64,000 bases of DNA, from contig JALZUD010000055.1 of assembly GCA_023301725.1 (NCBI GenBank), positions 1 to 64,000 of the forward strand, read 5' to 3'. The stretch comes from Granulosicoccus sp. Lineage in GTDB: Bacteria > Pseudomonadota > Gammaproteobacteria > Granulosicoccales > Granulosicoccaceae. Below the pieces are notes generated by a model. The model did not search any database. It was given only the letters and a program-made list of their open reading frames with translations, and had not been told where the DNA came from. This document shows positions 62,612 through 64,000 of the stretch, in pieces; position 1 is the stretch's first letter; each line of letters starts with the position of its first letter. The translations under genes were made by a program, and so were the position numbers.

Positions 62612-63898
62612 TTAGCCCCCCAATAATCCACGAAAGGGTTGCACACCCACAGTGTCGCCTGGATTCACTTCACTCACACTGGCATCTATGACGATAAGGC
62701 AGTTCGCCTGACTCATCGAGCTCAGCCGCCCAGCACCCTGCTTACCAGTCGATTCAACCAACAGAGAGCCTGTACTGTCCACACGCATAATGCCTCGTTG
62801 ATACTCAACACGACCAAGAGTTTTACGCAGCTTTGATTGGGCAACGGCCTTAAGGGTTAGGGTTTCTAGGTCGTGCATACCGGAGAGGCGACGTAGCGCA
62901 GGTTTAACGAATTCGAGAAACGTCACCATGACGGCAACCGGATTACCGGGTAAACCGAAAAAGGCGGCATCACCGATTTGCCCAAACGCCAGAGGGCGAC
63001 CAGGTCGCATCGCGATCTTCCAGAAATGTACACGGCCCAACTCATGAAAAACCCGCGTGACAAAATCAGCATCACCTGCAGAGACACCACCTGAACTGAC
63101 AACAACATCAGCTATGGAGGCCGCCTGTTGCAGCGCCTTACGTGTCTCGTTTTCGTTATCACCCACAATACCCATGTCTATTACGTCAACGCCCATTTCC
63201 TGTAGGAGACTGGCAAGCGTATAGCGATTACTATCGAATAGTTTGCCAGGCTCTAAAGATTGGACCGGCGTGTGCTCATCGAGTGCTACCAGTTCATCAC
63301 CCGTGGTAAAGAACGCTACTTTGAGTTTCCGACAAACTGATACCTTGGCAATACCGAGAGAGGCAATAACACCTATATCAGCGGCTTCAAGACGTTTTCC
63401 AGCGGACAGCACAAGTTGCCCTTGTTGTACGTCTTCGCCTGCTTGACGAACGTTCTTGCCCGCTACCACGTCACTGTCTATCGACACTTGAGAGTCGCTG
63501 GCATTGGCATGCTCTTGGATAACAACCGTGTCACACCCCTGCGGCATGATAGCGCCGGTAAAGATGCGTACCGCCTGACCTGCCTGTACAACGCCTTCAA
63601 AGGGTTGCCCTGCGAAAGCGGTACCCACAAGCTCCAGCTGAGCAATACCGCTAACAGGCACACTGATCGCGTTTATGGCATAACCATCCATAGCTGAATT
63701 CGCATGTGATGGCACGTTAATGCTCGACATAACATCTCTGGCCAGCACTCGCCCCAAGCCGTCACGCAAGCCGATAACCTGAATATCGATAATGGGTTCT
63801 AGCGCCGCGAGAAGTTTGGACCGAGCCTGTGCGACAGGTAATAATTGCGGCTCGACATCATCATCGCAAGACGCTATTTTTTCTATTTTATCGATCAT
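62612..63898 (-). CDS. moeA: molybdopterin molybdotransferase
   Basis: VPSHANSAMDGYAI; FTGAIMPQGCDTVVIQE; FDSNRYTLASLLQEMG; VVSSGGVSAGDADFV; FGLPGNPVAVMVTF. Confidence 0.94.
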   Translation of the reverse strand: MIDKIEKIASCDDDVEPQLLPVAQARSKLLAALEPIIDIQVIGLRDGLGRVLARDVMSSINVPSHANSAMDGYAINAISVPVSGIAQLELVGTAFAGQPFEGVVQAGQAVRIFTGAIMPQGCDTVVIQEHANASDSQVSIDSDVVAGKNVRQAGEDVQQGQLVLSAGKRLEAADIGVIASLGIAKVSVCRKLKVAFFTTGDELVALDEHTPVQSLEPGKLFDSNRYTLASLLQEMGVDVIDMGIVGDNENETRKALQQAASIADVVVSSGGVSAGDADFVTRVFHELGRVHFWKIAMRPGRPLAFGQIGDAAFFGLPGNPVAVMVTFLEFVKPALRRLSGMHDLETLTLKAVAQSKLRKTLGRVEYQRGIMRVDSTGSLLVESTGKQGAGRLSSMSQANCLIVIDASVSEVNPGDTVGVQPFRGLLGG

Positions 63899-64000
63899 TT
63901 GAGCATCTCCTGCTCGGCAGCTTGTAGCTCCTCTTCGGTGTTAATGTTACGAAACGAATTAGAGAAATGTCGTGCGTCTACTTCAACCATTTTTTGATCA
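63895..64000 (-). CDS. mobA: molybdenum cofactor guanylyltransferase, C-terminal end (truncated by window)
   Basis: Minus-strand translation ...FSNSFRNINTEEELQAAEQEMLK*; FxNINTxEEL ending typical of MobA; TGA overlaps the moeA ATG. Confidence 0.7.
   Translation of the reverse strand, partial: DQKMVEVDARHFSNSFRNINTEEELQAAEQEMLK

Overview
This 64 kb window looks like chromosome from a gammaproteobacterium-like organism (inferred from gene content and order), mostly conserved housekeeping genes. The main blocks are: an acetolactate synthase/ALDH pair; an HTTM/vitamin-K-carboxylase homologue; ggt; the classical thrS-infC-rpmI-rplT-pheS-pheT-ihfA-merR cluster with tRNA-Pro and tRNA-Val; purB-roxA; a compact cbb3 oxidase locus (ccoN-ccoO-ccoP-ccoI) followed by nudF; the envelope chain comEC-exbB-exbD-msbA-lpxK-kdsB; lolC/lolD; mfd; csiV; phoPQ-like genes; a YadG/YadH-like ABC exporter; a lytic transglycosylase; MoxR/VWA; a P450; and moeA/mobA. 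The observations I rate highest are: (1) a two-gene Septu-like anti-phage module (PtuA ATPase + PtuB HNH nuclease) between msbA and lpxK, inside an essential lipid A operon; (2) two tandem 7-bp-stem/7-nt-loop hairpins just upstream of thrS, both presenting U-CGU-A like a tRNA-Thr anticodon loop, which suggests ThrRS autoregulation by tRNA mimicry; (3) a CcoN with an N-terminal CcoS-like domain, together with a CcoP carrying only one CxxCH; (4) a full-length bacterial VKGC homologue that appears to keep the catalytic-lysine motif; (5) a terminator/attenuator-like hairpin directly before pheS; and (6) an apparent AUC start codon for infC. No CRISPR array, integrase or transposase was seen. All calls come from reading the sequence and supplied ORFs; no searches were run.
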